A DNA stretch of 16,178 nucleotides, taken from contig JAGVYJ010000021.1 of the NCBI GenBank assembly GCA_018303315.1, positions 1-16,178 on the forward strand, read 5' to 3'. A program made the translations under genes and the position numbers. Source of the stretch: Candidatus Woesearchaeota archaeon (GTDB taxonomy: Archaea; Nanobdellota; Nanobdellia; Woesearchaeales; JAGVYJ01). Positions 6,681 to 13,697 of this stretch are shown here, one piece after another. The notes beneath the pieces are model-generated. The model was not told the DNA's origin. It did no database searches and saw only the letters and a program-made list of their open reading frames with translations. Every line of letters starts with the position of its first letter. Positions within the stretch are counted from its first letter, which is position 1.

Positions 6681-8092
6681 TGTATACGCTTTTTGTAGTT
6701 GGGGGCCATTACGGTGACGAGGGAAAAGGCAAGATAGTGGACATCCTTGCAGCCAGGGCAGACGTGGTTGCCAGGGGCTCGGGCGGCAACAATGCCGGGC
6801 ACACTATCGTCAGAAACGGCCGGACCTTCAAGTTCCATCTCCTTCCTTCGGGCTGCCTGTATCCTGGCACAATCAATGTGCTCGGGATGGGCATGCTCAT
6901 TGATGTCCATGCCCTGGTCAAGGAGCTTGCAGCTTTGAGGGATGTGGGTTACAACCCGAAGCTTAGGATAGCAAGCCAGGCACACATAGTGATGGACTGG
7001 CACAGGGCCTTTGATGCTGCCTCAGAGGCAAGCCTCGGGGCAGAGAAGATTGGCACCACCAGGAAAGGGATTGGGCCGGCGGCAGAGGCAAAGCACAACC
7101 GGAAAGAGGCCTTGAGGATTGCAGATTTGAAATCTGATGAGCTTTTCGAGAAAGTCAGCAGGATAGTTTTCAGGATTGCGCCCAAGCTTGTTTCCTGGCA
7201 CCCTGATTTCTCGGGCTTCAGGGATTTGCCCCTGACCGACATAATCAATCCGAGGGAGGCGCTTAAGTTCTCCCTTACTCAGTATGCAGAGGAGCAGGCC
7301 GGCAGGCTCAGGGAGGCAGCCAAGGTTATAATGCCTTTTATTGATGATGACATAGCCGCAGCCACAGGCAGCCAGCATAATAAATTCGTGCTTGGCGAAG
7401 GGGCGCAGGGAACCTTTCTTGACACAACAGTTGGCTCATTCCCTGACGTGACCTCCACGCCTACCACAGCCCCTGGATTGTGCATAGGCCTGGGCATCGG
7501 CCCTGGCAAGGTCAATGATGTCATGGGTGTGTTCAAGGCTTACGAGACAAGGGTTGGCTCAGGAAGGTTTGAGACAGAGCTGACTGATGAGCAGGCATTG
7601 CTGGGCGAGCTCGGCTCAGGCAGGATGTTAATGGACAGCGGCAGCATAGCGTCCCTGAGGAAAGGCACTGCATCCGACAATATTATTGGGAAGCATATGG
7701 TTGTCAAGGGCCATGAGTTCGGAACAACAACAGGAAGGGTAAGAAGATGCGGCTGGTTCAACCTTGAGGAGGCCAGGCGCGCAGTCCAGTACAACGGCCT
7801 TACATGGATAGCCATAACAAAGCTTGACGTCCTGGATGAGCTGCACACCATAAAGGTTGGCATCAGGACAGAAAACGAGAAGATGGCATACAAGACATTT
7901 TCCGGCTGGCTTTCGAGCACAGAAAACCTCAGGAATCAGGAGGCCCTGCCTGACAAAGCAAAGTTCTTCCTTAACTTCCTTGAGCAGCAGCTTGCCCCCA
8001 TAGCCTTCGTGAGCGTGGGCCCTGACGCAGGCCAGACAATCATTACCAAAAATTTCAGAAACCATTTAGCTAAGAACGGGATTTCGATATGA
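6680..8092 (+). CDS. purA: Adenylosuccinate synthetase
   Basis: PurA joins IMP and aspartate with GTP to make adenylosuccinate, the first committed step to AMP. From ATG 6680 it has 470 residues; a GTG at 6677 directly before it is an alternative. Motifs are complete: GDEGKGK (12-18) with the catalytic Asp13, GGNNAGH (35-41) with His41, the IMP-loop GTTRKGIGPA (125-134), GEGAQGTFLDTTVGS (239-253), KAYETRVGSG (286-295), GHEFGTTTGRVRRCGWF (344-360) and TKLDVLD near the C-terminus. It is about 40 residues longer than E. coli PurA, with extra sequence around 150-230. All catalytic residues I can place are present, so the enzyme should be active. It overlaps purB by 1 nt and purH by 4 nt. Confidence 0.96.
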   Translation: MYTLFVVGGHYGDEGKGKIVDILAARADVVARGSGGNNAGHTIVRNGRTFKFHLLPSGCLYPGTINVLGMGMLIDVHALVKELAALRDVGYNPKLRIASQAHIVMDWHRAFDAASEASLGAEKIGTTRKGIGPAAEAKHNRKEALRIADLKSDELFEKVSRIVFRIAPKLVSWHPDFSGFRDLPLTDIINPREALKFSLTQYAEEQAGRLREAAKVIMPFIDDDIAAATGSQHNKFVLGEGAQGTFLDTTVGSFPDVTSTPTTAPGLCIGLGIGPGKVNDVMGVFKAYETRVGSGRFETELTDEQALLGELGSGRMLMDSGSIASLRKGTASDNIIGKHMVVKGHEFGTTTGRVRRCGWFNLEEARRAVQYNGLTWIAITKLDVLDELHTIKVGIRTENEKMAYKTFSGWLSSTENLRNQEALPDKAKFFLNFLEQQLAPIAFVSVGPDAGQTIITKNFRNHLAKNGISI

Positions 8093-8694
8093 GCAGTCCT
8101 GTCAGAATCGAGAATGCAATCATCAGCTGCTTCGACAAGACAGGCTTGGATGTTTTTGCCAGGGGGCTGGTGAAGGCCGTGCCTGGTGTGAGGATTTATT
8201 CCACCGGAGGCACGCTTAAGTTCCTTGCAGACATCCCCGGAATGAAGAAACACCTGAAGGCTATTGAAGAGTATGCTGAATTTGCTGAGATGCCGGGCGG
8301 CCTCGTGAAGACTTTGCATCCTATGATTCATGCAGGGCTGCTGGCTGAGGCCGGCAACAAGGAGCATGAAGCCTACATGGCAAATCATGGAATAAAGCAT
8401 TTCCAGCTTGTTGTGGTCAACCTGTATTCTTTCGGCGCAATGAAGAAAAAGGGATTTGAGGCAGCGCGAAGCCACATTGATATAGGAGGGCCTGCCATGA
8501 TAAGGGCTGCTGCCAAAAACTTTATGAAAGTTGCTGTGCTGGTCAGCCCTTCCCAGTACAGGCCTTTTTTGGAATCCCTGGGGGATGGCAGCTGCTCTCT
8601 TGATGCAAGGTTTGGGCTGGCAAAGCAGGCCTTTGCAGCCACAGCTGCGTATGAGGCAGAGATTTCAGATTATTTCGGTAAGGCAGGGTTGTGA
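8089..8694 (+). CDS. purH: IMP cyclohydrolase domain of PurH as a separate protein
   Basis: This 201-residue protein equals the N-terminal MGS-like half of bacterial PurH, which closes FAICAR to IMP. Visible are YSTGGTLKFL (37-46), the Lys of VKTLHP (Lys74) followed by IHAGLLA, VVVNLYSF (Tyr113), IDIGGPAMIRAAAKN with Asp131 and Lys143. These correspond to the Lys/Tyr/Asp/Lys set used by known IMP cyclohydrolases. The domain normally continues into the AICAR transformylase, but here it stops and the second half follows in a new frame, overlapping at TGATG. Many archaea use the unrelated PurO for this step, so a PurH-type enzyme is a bacterial-like trait. The start overlaps the purA stop by 4 nt. 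Confidence 0.93.
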   Translation: MSSPVRIENAIISCFDKTGLDVFARGLVKAVPGVRIYSTGGTLKFLADIPGMKKHLKAIEEYAEFAEMPGGLVKTLHPMIHAGLLAEAGNKEHEAYMANHGIKHFQLVVVNLYSFGAMKKKGFEAARSHIDIGGPAMIRAAAKNFMKVAVLVSPSQYRPFLESLGDGSCSLDARFGLAKQAFAATAAYEAEISDYFGKAGL

Positions 8695-9773
8695 TGGCTA
8701 AGAAAAAAACAGTCAGGTCATTGTACAGGAGGAGTGTTGAAGGCAACTTTCCTGAGGAATTCCAGGCAGGGAACACAAAGTTCAGGCTCAGGAAAAATCT
8801 GCGGTATGGCAGGAACCCAGGCCAGACCGCTGCATTCTACGAAGAGCTAAGCAGCTCAGGGCCTGGTATAGGAAGCATGGAAATACTGCAGGAAAATCCC
8901 AACAAGAGGCTTTCCTTCATAAACCTTGAGGATGCTGACAACGGCCTGAACATCGTGAGAAGGCTGAAGAGGCTATCCCCCCAGGATAAGTTCTGCGCCG
9001 TCATAAAGCATGTGAATCCCTGCGGCGTTGCCAGGGGAAACACAGTCTTTGAGGCTTACAAAAAGGCATGGGATGCTGATTCTCTTTCAGCCTTTGGCTC
9101 TATAGACGCATTTTCCGATGCAGTGGACAGGGAAACTGCTGAGACGATTGTGCAGCGCTTCGTGGAAGGGGTGATAGCCCCTGATTTCTCCCCTGATGCC
9201 CTTGATGTTCTGAAAAGGAAAAAGGACGTAAGGGTTATGAAGGTCGGCCCGATGGAGCTCCCCCTCATAGATGATGAGCTTGAATACAGGAGGGTAGCCC
9301 GTGGCCTTCTTGTGCAGAGGCGCTTCAGCAGCAAAATCCTCGGCAGGGAAAACCTTGAACTTGTTTCCAGGAGGGCTCCTACTGACGATGAAGTCCAGGC
9401 TGCCCTGTTCCTCTGGAATATCAATGTGTTTGTAAGGTCAAATGCAGTGGTGCTTGGACTGAAGGACCGGACAGTGGGCATAGGCACAGGCCAGATGAGC
9501 AGGATTGACGCGACAAAGTTAGCGGTGCAGTATGCCAGGGAGAAATCAACCGGGCCTGAGGGATGCGTCATGGCTTCAGATGCCTTTTTCCCTGACCCTG
9601 ATTCAGTTGAGTATGCCGGCAAGAACGGGATTACCGCAATAGTCTATCCTTTGGGCTCTCTGCGCGACCAGGAAGTGATTGGAGTTGCCAACCGCTACAA
9701 TATCTCCATGCTTGTTACAAAACCCTACCCTTCCCAGAAAGATGTTGTGGAAAGGGCTTTCAGCCATATGTAG
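8694..9773 (+). CDS. purH: AICAR transformylase domain of PurH as a separate protein
   Basis: This 359-residue protein corresponds to the C-terminal half of PurH, which transfers a formyl group from 10-formyl-tetrahydrofolate to AICAR. ATG 8694 is preferred; GTG 8691 directly before it is possible. Motifs: LRYGRNPGQTAAFY (36-49; usually RYGxNPHQ, so the His is replaced by Gly), the catalytic Lys-His of VIKHVNPCG (Lys105, His106), LSAFGSIDAF (131-140), EGVIAPDFSPDAL, RSNAVVLG, TVGIGTGQMSRIDA and VMASDAFFPDPD followed by GSLRDQEVI. The usual C-terminal xRxFRH tail is absent; it ends VERAFSHM. The catalytic Lys-His pair suggests activity, but the altered NPHQ motif and tail make this less sure. 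Its reaction duplicates that of PurP (3168-4193). Last gene of the overlapping run. Confidence 0.92.
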   Translation: MAKKKTVRSLYRRSVEGNFPEEFQAGNTKFRLRKNLRYGRNPGQTAAFYEELSSSGPGIGSMEILQENPNKRLSFINLEDADNGLNIVRRLKRLSPQDKFCAVIKHVNPCGVARGNTVFEAYKKAWDADSLSAFGSIDAFSDAVDRETAETIVQRFVEGVIAPDFSPDALDVLKRKKDVRVMKVGPMELPLIDDELEYRRVARGLLVQRRFSSKILGRENLELVSRRAPTDDEVQAALFLWNINVFVRSNAVVLGLKDRTVGIGTGQMSRIDATKLAVQYAREKSTGPEGCVMASDAFFPDPDSVEYAGKNGITAIVYPLGSLRDQEVIGVANRYNISMLVTKPYPSQKDVVERAFSHM

Positions 9774-9776
9774 AAA

Positions 9777-9784
9777 TATTTAAA
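9777..9784 (+). promoter_or_regulatory. TATA box of the gene at 9809
   Basis: TATTTAAA lies just past the purH stop, followed by AAGG. Its TTTAAA core is centred 27.5 bp before ATG 9809 but only 21.5 bp before GTG 9803. This spacing favours the ATG as start of a leaderless message. Confidence 0.65.
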
Positions 9785-9808
9785 AAGGACTGGCTTGTCC
9801 GCGTGAAT

Positions 9809-10375
9809 ATGCAGCGACTGGAAACCATAATTAATCTTGAGCCTATGCCGATTGAGCCTGCACATTTTCATGGCGACGCAAGGTTTCCTTATATCCAACC
9901 TGACAACTTCAGAATCAGGACTGCAAGCGCGGATTTCCCGGACTCATTGCCCAAGGGGGTTTTGTTCAAGACTGGATTGACGCAATATGGATTGGTATTG
10001 GTGTATGAAGAGAGGCAAAGCGGCACACCAAACTCCAGGGGTATAGCATTGGATTCTGCTGTGTTGGGCTTTAATATTGAAGGGTGTGTTGCAGATGTCT
10101 TGCAAATACAGGGAGGCCGTGGCAGGTATAAGCAGCTGGCAGTTGTTAAGTGGCCCATCGCATTATTGAAGGGAATGACAATCCTCGCCCATGAACTCCA
10201 ACTCGGCGAAATTCACGTAGTTATGAGCCACGCTGTTAATGGAGGTCCATTGGATTCGAGCGGTATTGCTGACGAGCGCTTTATGGAAAGGCTGCAAAGG
10301 GTATACGACCTAACCTGCAGCGCCTTGGGGTTTAGGCAAAGCTATGCGCTTAACCGGCATGTTCTCGAGCTTTAA
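9809..10375 (+). CDS. Uncharacterised small protein, possibly GNAT-like
   Basis: This 188-residue protein is not one I can name. The first 90 residues are rich in short strands and turns. The segment around 95-135 reads CVADVLQIQGGRGRYKQLAVV with a following KWPIALLKGMTILAHEL helix. The end reads RVYDLTCSALGFRQSYALNRHVLEL. The order strand, Gly/Arg-rich loop, long helix and a late LGF motif before a last strand recalls N-acetyltransferase-like folds, and I recall similar conserved hypothetical proteins in small-genome archaea and bacteria. No acetyl-CoA loop can be shown, so this is only a suggestion. ATG 9809 is preferred over GTG 9803 because of promoter spacing. It is transcribed separately from purH and from the helicase portion downstream, which has its own TATA box. 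Confidence 0.7.
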   Translation: MQRLETIINLEPMPIEPAHFHGDARFPYIQPDNFRIRTASADFPDSLPKGVLFKTGLTQYGLVLVYEERQSGTPNSRGIALDSAVLGFNIEGCVADVLQIQGGRGRYKQLAVVKWPIALLKGMTILAHELQLGEIHVVMSHAVNGGPLDSSGIADERFMERLQRVYDLTCSALGFRQSYALNRHVLEL

Positions 10376-10383
10376 GCAAAGCA

Positions 10384-10389
10384 TTTAAA
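10384..10389 (+). promoter_or_regulatory. TATA box of the truncated helicase gene
   Basis: TTTAAA with AAAGCA before it lies 9 bp after the upstream stop codon. Its centre is 25.5 bp from ATG 10412, the leaderless distance. It shows that the helicase gene has its own transcription start at the domain boundary. Confidence 0.65.
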
Positions 10390-10411
10390 CTTGGCTTTTA
10401 TCCTTTTTAGT

Positions 10412-11977
10412 ATGAGAAAGCAGGTAATAGAGTCCACTGACAAAAAAGCAGCCGTAAATCTGGCTCTTGACACTATCAGCATGCAAAAGCAGGCAATTAT
10501 TTTTGTTAATTCAAAGCCTTCTGCTGAAAAGACTGCGGAAGACCTTGCCAGGAAAATAGGAGAAAGCAGGCAGGAATGGGAAAAACTGGCAGAGAAGGCC
10601 GGGAAGGCATTGTCAAAGCCGACTAAGCAGTGCGAAAGGCTTGCCTTTTGCCTGAAGAAAGGAATAGCCTTCCACCATGCCGGACTTGTTGCAAAGCAGC
10701 GCGAGCTTATAGAGGAAAATTTCAGGAATGGTGCCATAAAGATAATATGCGCAACCCCGACGCTGGCCTACGGCGTTGACCTTCCGGCTTTCAGGGCAAT
10801 AATCAAGGACCTGAAAAGGTATGGCTTCAGGGGCATGGACTGGATTCCTGTCCTGGAATATCTGCAGCAGGCTGGACGGGCAGGAAGGCCCAGGTATGAT
10901 TCATATGGCGAGGCGATAGCGATAGCAGCAACAAAGGCGGACAGGGACTTCATTTCTGAAACATACATAAATGGGGAGCCGGAAGCCATATACTCAAAGC
11001 TCGCAGTGGAGCCTGTGCTCAGGACTTACACCCTCAGCCTGATAGCCTCGGGATTTGTGACAACCAAAAAAGGGCTTGTTGAGTTTTTCAACAAGACTTT
11101 CTGGGCTCACCAGTATACTGATTCCGCGAGACTGCAGGCCATAATTGAAAAGATGCTGGGGCTCCTTCAAGACTGGGAGTTCCTCAAAAGCAGGGGAAGC
11201 CAGGATGAGTTTGTGTCTGCTGACGAGCTTGACGAAAACGTGAAGCTGAGGGCAACCCCTCTTGGGAAAAGGGTTGCAGAGCTTTACCTCGACCCCCTGA
11301 CCGCCCATGACTTCATTGAGGCAATGAAGAGGGCAACTTCTGTGAAGGCCGATGAGTTTTCCTACCTGCAGACGATATCATCAACCCTGGAACTGAGGCC
11401 GCTGCTCAGGGCCAGGATAAGCGAGGAGGAATCACTGCAGGAGGCTGTGCTGAAATACAATGACAGCCTGCTTGTCGGGGAGCCGGGAATATACGATGAC
11501 GAATACAGTGATTTCCTTGCAGGCGTTAAGACTGCGCTCTTTTTCCTTGACTGGATTAATGAGGCGGGCGAGGAAGCGTTGATGGAAAAATTCAACATAC
11601 GGCCGGGGGAGATTCATGTAAAGAGGGACAGGGCAGACTGGCTGCTGTTTGCGATGACTGAAATTGCAAGAATACTCGAGTTCAGGGAGCAGGCAAGGGA
11701 GCTGAATAAGCTCAGGATGAGGGTTAAGGCAGGTGTGAAAGAGGAACTGCTTCTGCTGCTGAGATTCAGGGGCATTGGCAGGGTAAGGGCCCGAACCCTG
11801 TTCAACAACCGCATAAGGACTGCTGCTGATGTCAAGAAGGCTGACCTCAAAACATTGCAGCAGCTTATTGGGGTAAAACTCGCTTTAAGTGTCAAAGAAC
11901 AGGTCGGACAGGAAGTTGAAGAAGTGAAAAAAGGAAAAAGGAGAGGACAACTTTCTGTCAATAGATTTAACGGGTAA
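10412..11977 (+). CDS. Hel308/Ski2-like helicase lacking the first RecA domain
   Basis: The protein (521 residues from ATG 10412) matches the C-terminal two thirds of Hel308/Ski2 superfamily 2 helicases. Visible are motif IV region AIIFVNSKPSAEKTAEDLA (28-46), GIAFHHAGL (84-91), motif V ATPTLAYGVDLP (114-125) and motif VI QQAGRAGRP (152-160). A winged helix and helical ratchet region (about 190-430) follow, then a helix-hairpin-helix-like end with FRGIGRVRARTLF. The Walker A (motif I) and DExH (motif II) halves are missing; upstream DNA encodes an unrelated protein. Full-length relatives have roughly 700 residues. The frame is open back to TTG 10391, but the TATA box at 10384 places the start at 10412. 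Options are a split helicase with its first half elsewhere, a pseudogene that kept an ORF, or a nucleic-acid-binding regulator. The intact 521-codon frame favours a maintained protein. Confidence 0.9.
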   Translation: MRKQVIESTDKKAAVNLALDTISMQKQAIIFVNSKPSAEKTAEDLARKIGESRQEWEKLAEKAGKALSKPTKQCERLAFCLKKGIAFHHAGLVAKQRELIEENFRNGAIKIICATPTLAYGVDLPAFRAIIKDLKRYGFRGMDWIPVLEYLQQAGRAGRPRYDSYGEAIAIAATKADRDFISETYINGEPEAIYSKLAVEPVLRTYTLSLIASGFVTTKKGLVEFFNKTFWAHQYTDSARLQAIIEKMLGLLQDWEFLKSRGSQDEFVSADELDENVKLRATPLGKRVAELYLDPLTAHDFIEAMKRATSVKADEFSYLQTISSTLELRPLLRARISEEESLQEAVLKYNDSLLVGEPGIYDDEYSDFLAGVKTALFFLDWINEAGEEALMEKFNIRPGEIHVKRDRADWLLFAMTEIARILEFREQARELNKLRMRVKAGVKEELLLLLRFRGIGRVRARTLFNNRIRTAADVKKADLKTLQQLIGVKLALSVKEQVGQEVEEVKKGKRRGQLSVNRFNG

Positions 11978-12007
11978 ACTTCTGAACAATGATATTATCA
12001 AACATTA

Positions 12008-12865
12008 TCAGATAAACCCATGCGACTGTTTCTCTTTAAATGCTGATTCGATAACTTCACGGCTGTACGAGGATGGAATTTTTCCTGAATTGGCATAATT
12101 GTACAAAGCTGCTACAAAAATTCCGTTAAGGCTTGAACTTATAATTCCTAATAGAACCAAGTACATCAGCAGCAGTGCCGCTACGGGGAGTATAACTATA
12201 AAGGAAACTGCAGATGATGCCAGAAAAAATATCAGAATTCCCATCGGAATCAATCCAATTAAGGCCAATATAAAAAAGAAGAATCCCATGGAGAACTGTC
12301 CAACCACATTTTCACCCCATGTTTTCTTAAACAGATGGCTTGATTTCTTAATTGACTCTACTACGCTTATATTCTCAAAGATCATTACAGGAACCACAAA
12401 AAAAGTTAATAAACTCCATGCCATGCCAATAATTGCGATAACTACTCTGCCTAAAAGGTTTGACTTTTCAGAAATCGTTTTGAGGATAATTCCGATGGTT
12501 GCAGATATCAACGCCCAGATAAATATCTTAGCTACATGCCTTTTGGCATTTTTAAAACCATCACTAAAAGTTGGATCCCCGCCATTAAGTCTTATATTTG
12601 CGCAGGTTATCAATCCCGTATTAAAAAATATGACCACAAAGTAGCTCAGCAGATAATAGATAAAAAACAAAAGATAAAACCAGCTACTGTCAAGGAAATT
12701 TCCGGGTTGACTATTTGTGACAGTATAAACTGGAATGATAAAAGATAACAGCAGCAGCAGTGTGGTAATAGAAGATAATATTGGAAACCACATAATTTCT
12801 TTATCTTTCTTAAGTACTGAAAAACTTTCTTTCACCAAAAGAAAACTTCTTGACAACGTTCCCAT
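12008..12865 (-). CDS. Multi-pass membrane protein (DUF6159-like)
   Basis: The 285-residue protein is very hydrophobic, with about six predicted membrane helices: roughly 26-48, 62-88, 112-130, 138-164, 188-216 and 220-252. It begins LLVKESFSVLKKDKEIMWFP, a lead-in typical of a family of archaeal and actinobacterial membrane proteins that I recall as DUF6159, related in shape to the membrane domain of some glycerophosphodiesterases. The loop KKSSHLFKKTWGENVVG is characteristic. No enzymatic motif is visible, and function is unknown. DNA is AT-rich compared with the pur genes. It converges on the helicase gene with a 30 bp gap. The start ATG at 12865 lies about 31 bp from TTTATAAG. Confidence 0.8.
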   Translation of the reverse strand: MGTLSRSFLLVKESFSVLKKDKEIMWFPILSSITTLLLLLSFIIPVYTVTNSQPGNFLDSSWFYLLFFIYYLLSYFVVIFFNTGLITCANIRLNGGDPTFSDGFKNAKRHVAKIFIWALISATIGIILKTISEKSNLLGRVVIAIIGMAWSLLTFFVVPVMIFENISVVESIKKSSHLFKKTWGENVVGQFSMGFFFFILALIGLIPMGILIFFLASSAVSFIVILPVAALLLMYLVLLGIISSSLNGIFVAALYNYANSGKIPSSYSREVIESAFKEKQSHGFI

Positions 12866-12892
12866 TGCAGCCAGTTGGGGGACAGTAGAATG

Positions 12893-12900
12893 CTTATAAA
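12893..12900 (-). promoter_or_regulatory. TATA box of the membrane protein gene
   Basis: Read on the minus strand this is TTTATAAG preceded by AAAGA. Its centre is 31.5 bp before the ATG at 12865, which predicts a leader of only a few bases. Confidence 0.6.
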
Positions 12901-13037
12901 TCTTTCCGTCTGCTTTATAGGTTCAAAATTGAATTAATTATAGCGGTGTTGAAAAATTCGTTCCGTAAATATTTCTGAGTTTCGTTATTTAAGCTTAATA
13001 AGGAGTTCTGCGTATATAACTTATGCAAGCAAAATCC

Positions 13038-13045
13038 TTATATAT
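13038..13045 (+). promoter_or_regulatory. TATA box of the vapBC operon
   Basis: TTATATAT preceded by AAAATCC is centred 27.5 bp before ATG 13069. Two direct TACTTAT repeats lie between it and the start codon, where a bound repressor would block transcription. Confidence 0.65.
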
Positions 13046-13052
13046 GTGTAAA

Positions 13053-13068
13053 TACTTATCTTACTTAT
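13053..13068 (+). repeat. TACTTAT direct repeat, possible VapB operator
   Basis: TACTTAT occurs at 13053-13059 and again at 13062-13068, directly before the vapB ATG; ACTTAT is also at 13019-13024. Ribbon-helix-helix antitoxins usually repress their own operon through short repeats at the promoter, so this is a candidate operator. The repeats are short and AT-rich, so chance is possible. Confidence 0.35.
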
Positions 13069-13302
13069 ATGGTAAACATGACTTTGGCGATTCCCGAAGA
13101 GATGCGCCGGGAGATGAAAAGGCATCCTGATGTCAGGTGGAGCCAGGTGGCAAGAGACGCAATAAAGGAGAAACTCGGCAGACTGCAAAGCTGGGAGCAA
13201 GTGGAAAAAATAGTGCAGAAAAGCAAACTCACAGAGAAGGACGCAGAGGAGATTGGGAACAGGATAAAGAAAGCGGCAGCAAAAAGACTCGGATTACGAT
13301 AG
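13069..13302 (+). CDS. VapB-like antitoxin (ribbon-helix-helix)
   Basis: This 77-residue basic protein has the archaeal VapB pattern: MTLAIPEEMRREMKRHPDV, then RWSQVARDAIKEKL (a helix-turn region of a ribbon-helix-helix domain), and a charged C-terminal helix SKLTEKDAEEIGNRIKKAAA that would wrap the toxin. ATG 13069 is chosen because it fits the TATA box at 13038-13045 at a leaderless distance; ATG 13078 is a weaker alternative. Its TAG stop shares a base with the GTG start of the PIN protein that follows, the classic antitoxin-toxin arrangement. Role: neutralises the toxin and represses the operon (known for the family, inferred here). Confidence 0.88.
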   Translation: MVNMTLAIPEEMRREMKRHPDVRWSQVARDAIKEKLGRLQSWEQVEKIVQKSKLTEKDAEEIGNRIKKAAAKRLGLR

Positions 13303-13697
13303 TGGCAGACACCAACTGCCTGATATCCGCCATAATTAAAGATTCTGTTGCCAGAAAAATATTGCTGAACAGGAAATATAACTTCATATCTCCGGATGTG
13401 TGCATTCTTGAGATTATAGAGCATAAGGAAGAAATTTCTCAAAAATCTTTATTAGAAGGTAATAATTTTGAAAGTGTGTTTAATAGAATTTTAAGTTCTG
13501 TAACCATTGTTCCTGTCAACAATTATGATGACAGAATAATTGAGGCATCTTTAATGATAAAAGATCCTGATGATGTCGCTTTTATGGCATTGGCCATTGC
13601 GTTGAATGCTGATGGAATATGGAGCAATGACAAAGAGTTTCTGAAGCAGGACAGGGTGAAAGTTTATCCTACAGGGCAACTGATGAATCCCCATTAA
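13302..13697 (+). CDS. VapC-like PIN-domain toxin ribonuclease
   Basis: The 131-residue protein is a PIN-domain nuclease. I start at GTG 13302, which overlaps the antitoxin stop by one base and puts the first catalytic Asp at residue 3 (MADTNCLISA). The frame is open upstream to 13137, but that part shadows the antitoxin. Conserved acids are Asp3, Glu37 or Glu40 in ILEIIEHKEE, Asp90/Asp91 in DPDDVAFMALA and Asp110 in GIWSNDKEF. PIN toxins cut tRNA, rRNA or mRNA in a metal-dependent way. The gene is AT-rich compared with most of the window, consistent with horizontal movement. Its last 29 bases overlap the 3' end of the convergent pseudouridine synthase gene. Confidence 0.88.
   Translation: MADTNCLISAIIKDSVARKILLNRKYNFISPDVCILEIIEHKEEISQKSLLEGNNFESVFNRILSSVTIVPVNNYDDRIIEASLMIKDPDDVAFMALAIALNADGIWSNDKEFLKQDRVKVYPTGQLMNPH

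Noticed and set aside
9056..9622. 188-codon antisense frame within purH
   Set aside because: Opposite the transformylase gene, Ser-rich low-information translation, no promoter or family match.
12099..12644. 181-codon plus-strand frame opposite the membrane protein
   Set aside because: The minus-strand frame has clear membrane helices and a TATA box; the plus frame has neither.
12866..13068. Possible C/D box or other small RNA
   Set aside because: A CTGA-like D box is present but no convincing TGATGA C box or stable hairpin; the stretch is explained by two divergent promoters.
13137..13301. N-terminal extension of the PIN toxin frame
   Set aside because: It is a Lys/Arg/Gly-rich shadow of the antitoxin gene. 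GTG 13302 puts the catalytic Asp at residue 3, as usual for PIN proteins.
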